From Vibrio coralliirubri (GTDB taxonomy: Bacteria > Pseudomonadota > Gammaproteobacteria > Enterobacterales > Vibrionaceae): a DNA stretch of 64,000 nucleotides. Under the pieces are notes generated by a model. The model did no database searches. It was not told where the DNA came from and worked only from the letters and a program-made list of their open reading frames with translations. Each line of letters starts with the position of its first letter. The stretch's first letter is position 1. This document shows, piece after piece, positions 63,418 through 64,000 of this stretch. The position numbers and the translations under genes were made by a program. The DNA is taken from contig NZ_AP025470.1 in NCBI RefSeq assembly GCF_024347375.1, positions 3,348,001-3,412,000 of the forward strand, given 5' to 3'.

Positions 63418-64000
63418 TTGAGACATACTATTAAATTTAAAATTCAGATCGCAATTGCGGTCATTATTGCCGTCGTGAGTGGCACTCAAGCCTGGATATC
63501 GGTTAATCAACTGACTCAAGAAACTGAAGTCGCGATCAACCAAGAAATGAAAAATGTCAGTGCTGGCACGACGAATTATATTGCCGATTGGCTCTCTACT
63601 CGCAGCGATATGATGCTTGCTAATGAGCCGACCATTTCGAGTAACAGTAACTCTGACCGTGAGTTACTCATCACCAAACAAGCCGGACAATTCTTGTCTG
63701 TTTATGCAGGATTCAGCGATGGCTCTATCGCTTATGGCGACAAAGGTGAAGATTGGCCAGCAGGCTACGACCCGCGCACCCGCCCTTGGTATAAAGATGC
63801 GAATTCAACGTCAGATCTCATTATTACCGAACCTTATCAAGACTTTGACGGCAGCATTGTAATCAGCTTTGCCAAAGCATTTAACGGTGAAAGACAAGGT
63901 GTCCTCGCGGCAGATTTAACTGTGACCAGCATTATCGACACCGTGCTCAACGTGAAACTGGATAACGATGGCTTTGCGTTTTTAGTCGACGGTAACAACA
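63418..64000 (+). CDS. Methyl-accepting chemotaxis protein, N-terminal part (cut by window end)
   Basis: The frame starts with TTG preceded by AGAGGA 7 bases upstream and is open to the end of the window (194 residues). It has an N-terminal membrane helix (IQIAIAVIIAVVSGTQAWI) and a dCache/PDC periplasmic sensor: ETEVAINQEMKNVSAGTTNYIADWLSTR helix, then GYDPRTRPWYKDA and TEPYQDFDG with ISFAKAF and GVLAADLTV. The RPWY and downstream Y/D residues resemble amino-acid- or amine-binding dCache sensors. The HAMP and signalling parts would lie beyond the window. It begins only 29 bases after the MITE-like element. Confidence 0.85.
   Translation, partial: MRHTIKFKIQIAIAVIIAVVSGTQAWISVNQLTQETEVAINQEMKNVSAGTTNYIADWLSTRSDMMLANEPTISSNSNSDRELLITKQAGQFLSVYAGFSDGSIAYGDKGEDWPAGYDPRTRPWYKDANSTSDLIITEPYQDFDGSIVISFAKAFNGERQGVLAADLTVTSIIDTVLNVKLDNDGFAFLVDGNN

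Overview
The window is a piece of the main chromosome of a marine Vibrio, most likely of the V. splendidus group. The proteins read as Vibrionaceae throughout: MotX of the sodium-driven polar flagellum, CheX, PspG, DUF481 and Vibrio-type Hfq and MutL. Gene order follows the E. coli 92-95 min region closely: zur-dusA-pspG, dnaB-alr, rpsF-rpsR-rplI, rlmB-rnr, purA, hflC-hflK-hflX-hfq-miaA-mutL-amiB-tsaE, queG, tRNA-Gly cluster, orn, rsgA-psd. The genus call is from protein and synteny recognition; no database was searched.

Layout. 1-1124: tail of a probable cation/proton antiporter, then a decayed tandem tRNA-Trp array ending in intact tRNA-Trp and tRNA-Asp. 1165-17820: three complete rRNA operons in tandem, all on the minus strand, with nothing else between them. 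Their 16S-23S spacers hold no tRNA, tRNA-Ile plus tRNA-Ala, and tRNA-Glu respectively. 18003-22364: sulfite assimilation operon cysJ-cysI-cysH. 22488-26387: a small conserved gene, an outer-membrane protein, pspG with a sigma-54 promoter, dusA, and the divergent zur-cheX pair. 26541-33845: pgi, yjbQ, the dnaB-alr-Omp85-like operon, and a DUF481 protein. 34026-38958: rpsF-rpsR-rplI (no priB) and rnr, rlmB. 39206-42994: an exported amidohydrolase, motX, an orphan reading frame and purA. 43167-49773: a DUF2065 protein, an intact IS3-family element, then hflC, hflK, hflX, hfq and miaA. 49871-55719: mutL, amiB, tsaE, queG. 55720-58250: a DnaA-box region resembling E. coli datA, then fourteen tRNA genes in which tRNA-Gly(GCC) and initiator tRNA-fMet alternate. 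58368-64000: orn, rsgA, psd, an SLC13/DASS transporter, a 267-bp structured MITE-like element, and the start of a chemoreceptor.

Most of the window is core machinery for translation (rRNA, tRNA, S6, S18, L9, RsgA, RlmB, DusA, QueG, MiaA, TsaE), RNA turnover (RNase R, Orn, Hfq), replication and repair (DnaB, MutL) and envelope maintenance (AmiB, PspG, HflKC, Psd). The accessory signals lie between the genes: decayed tRNA copies, the IS3 element with a 3-bp target duplication, the tRNA-Gly/fMet array with an internal block duplication, the DnaA-box cluster, and the inverted-repeat-bounded element in front of the chemoreceptor gene.
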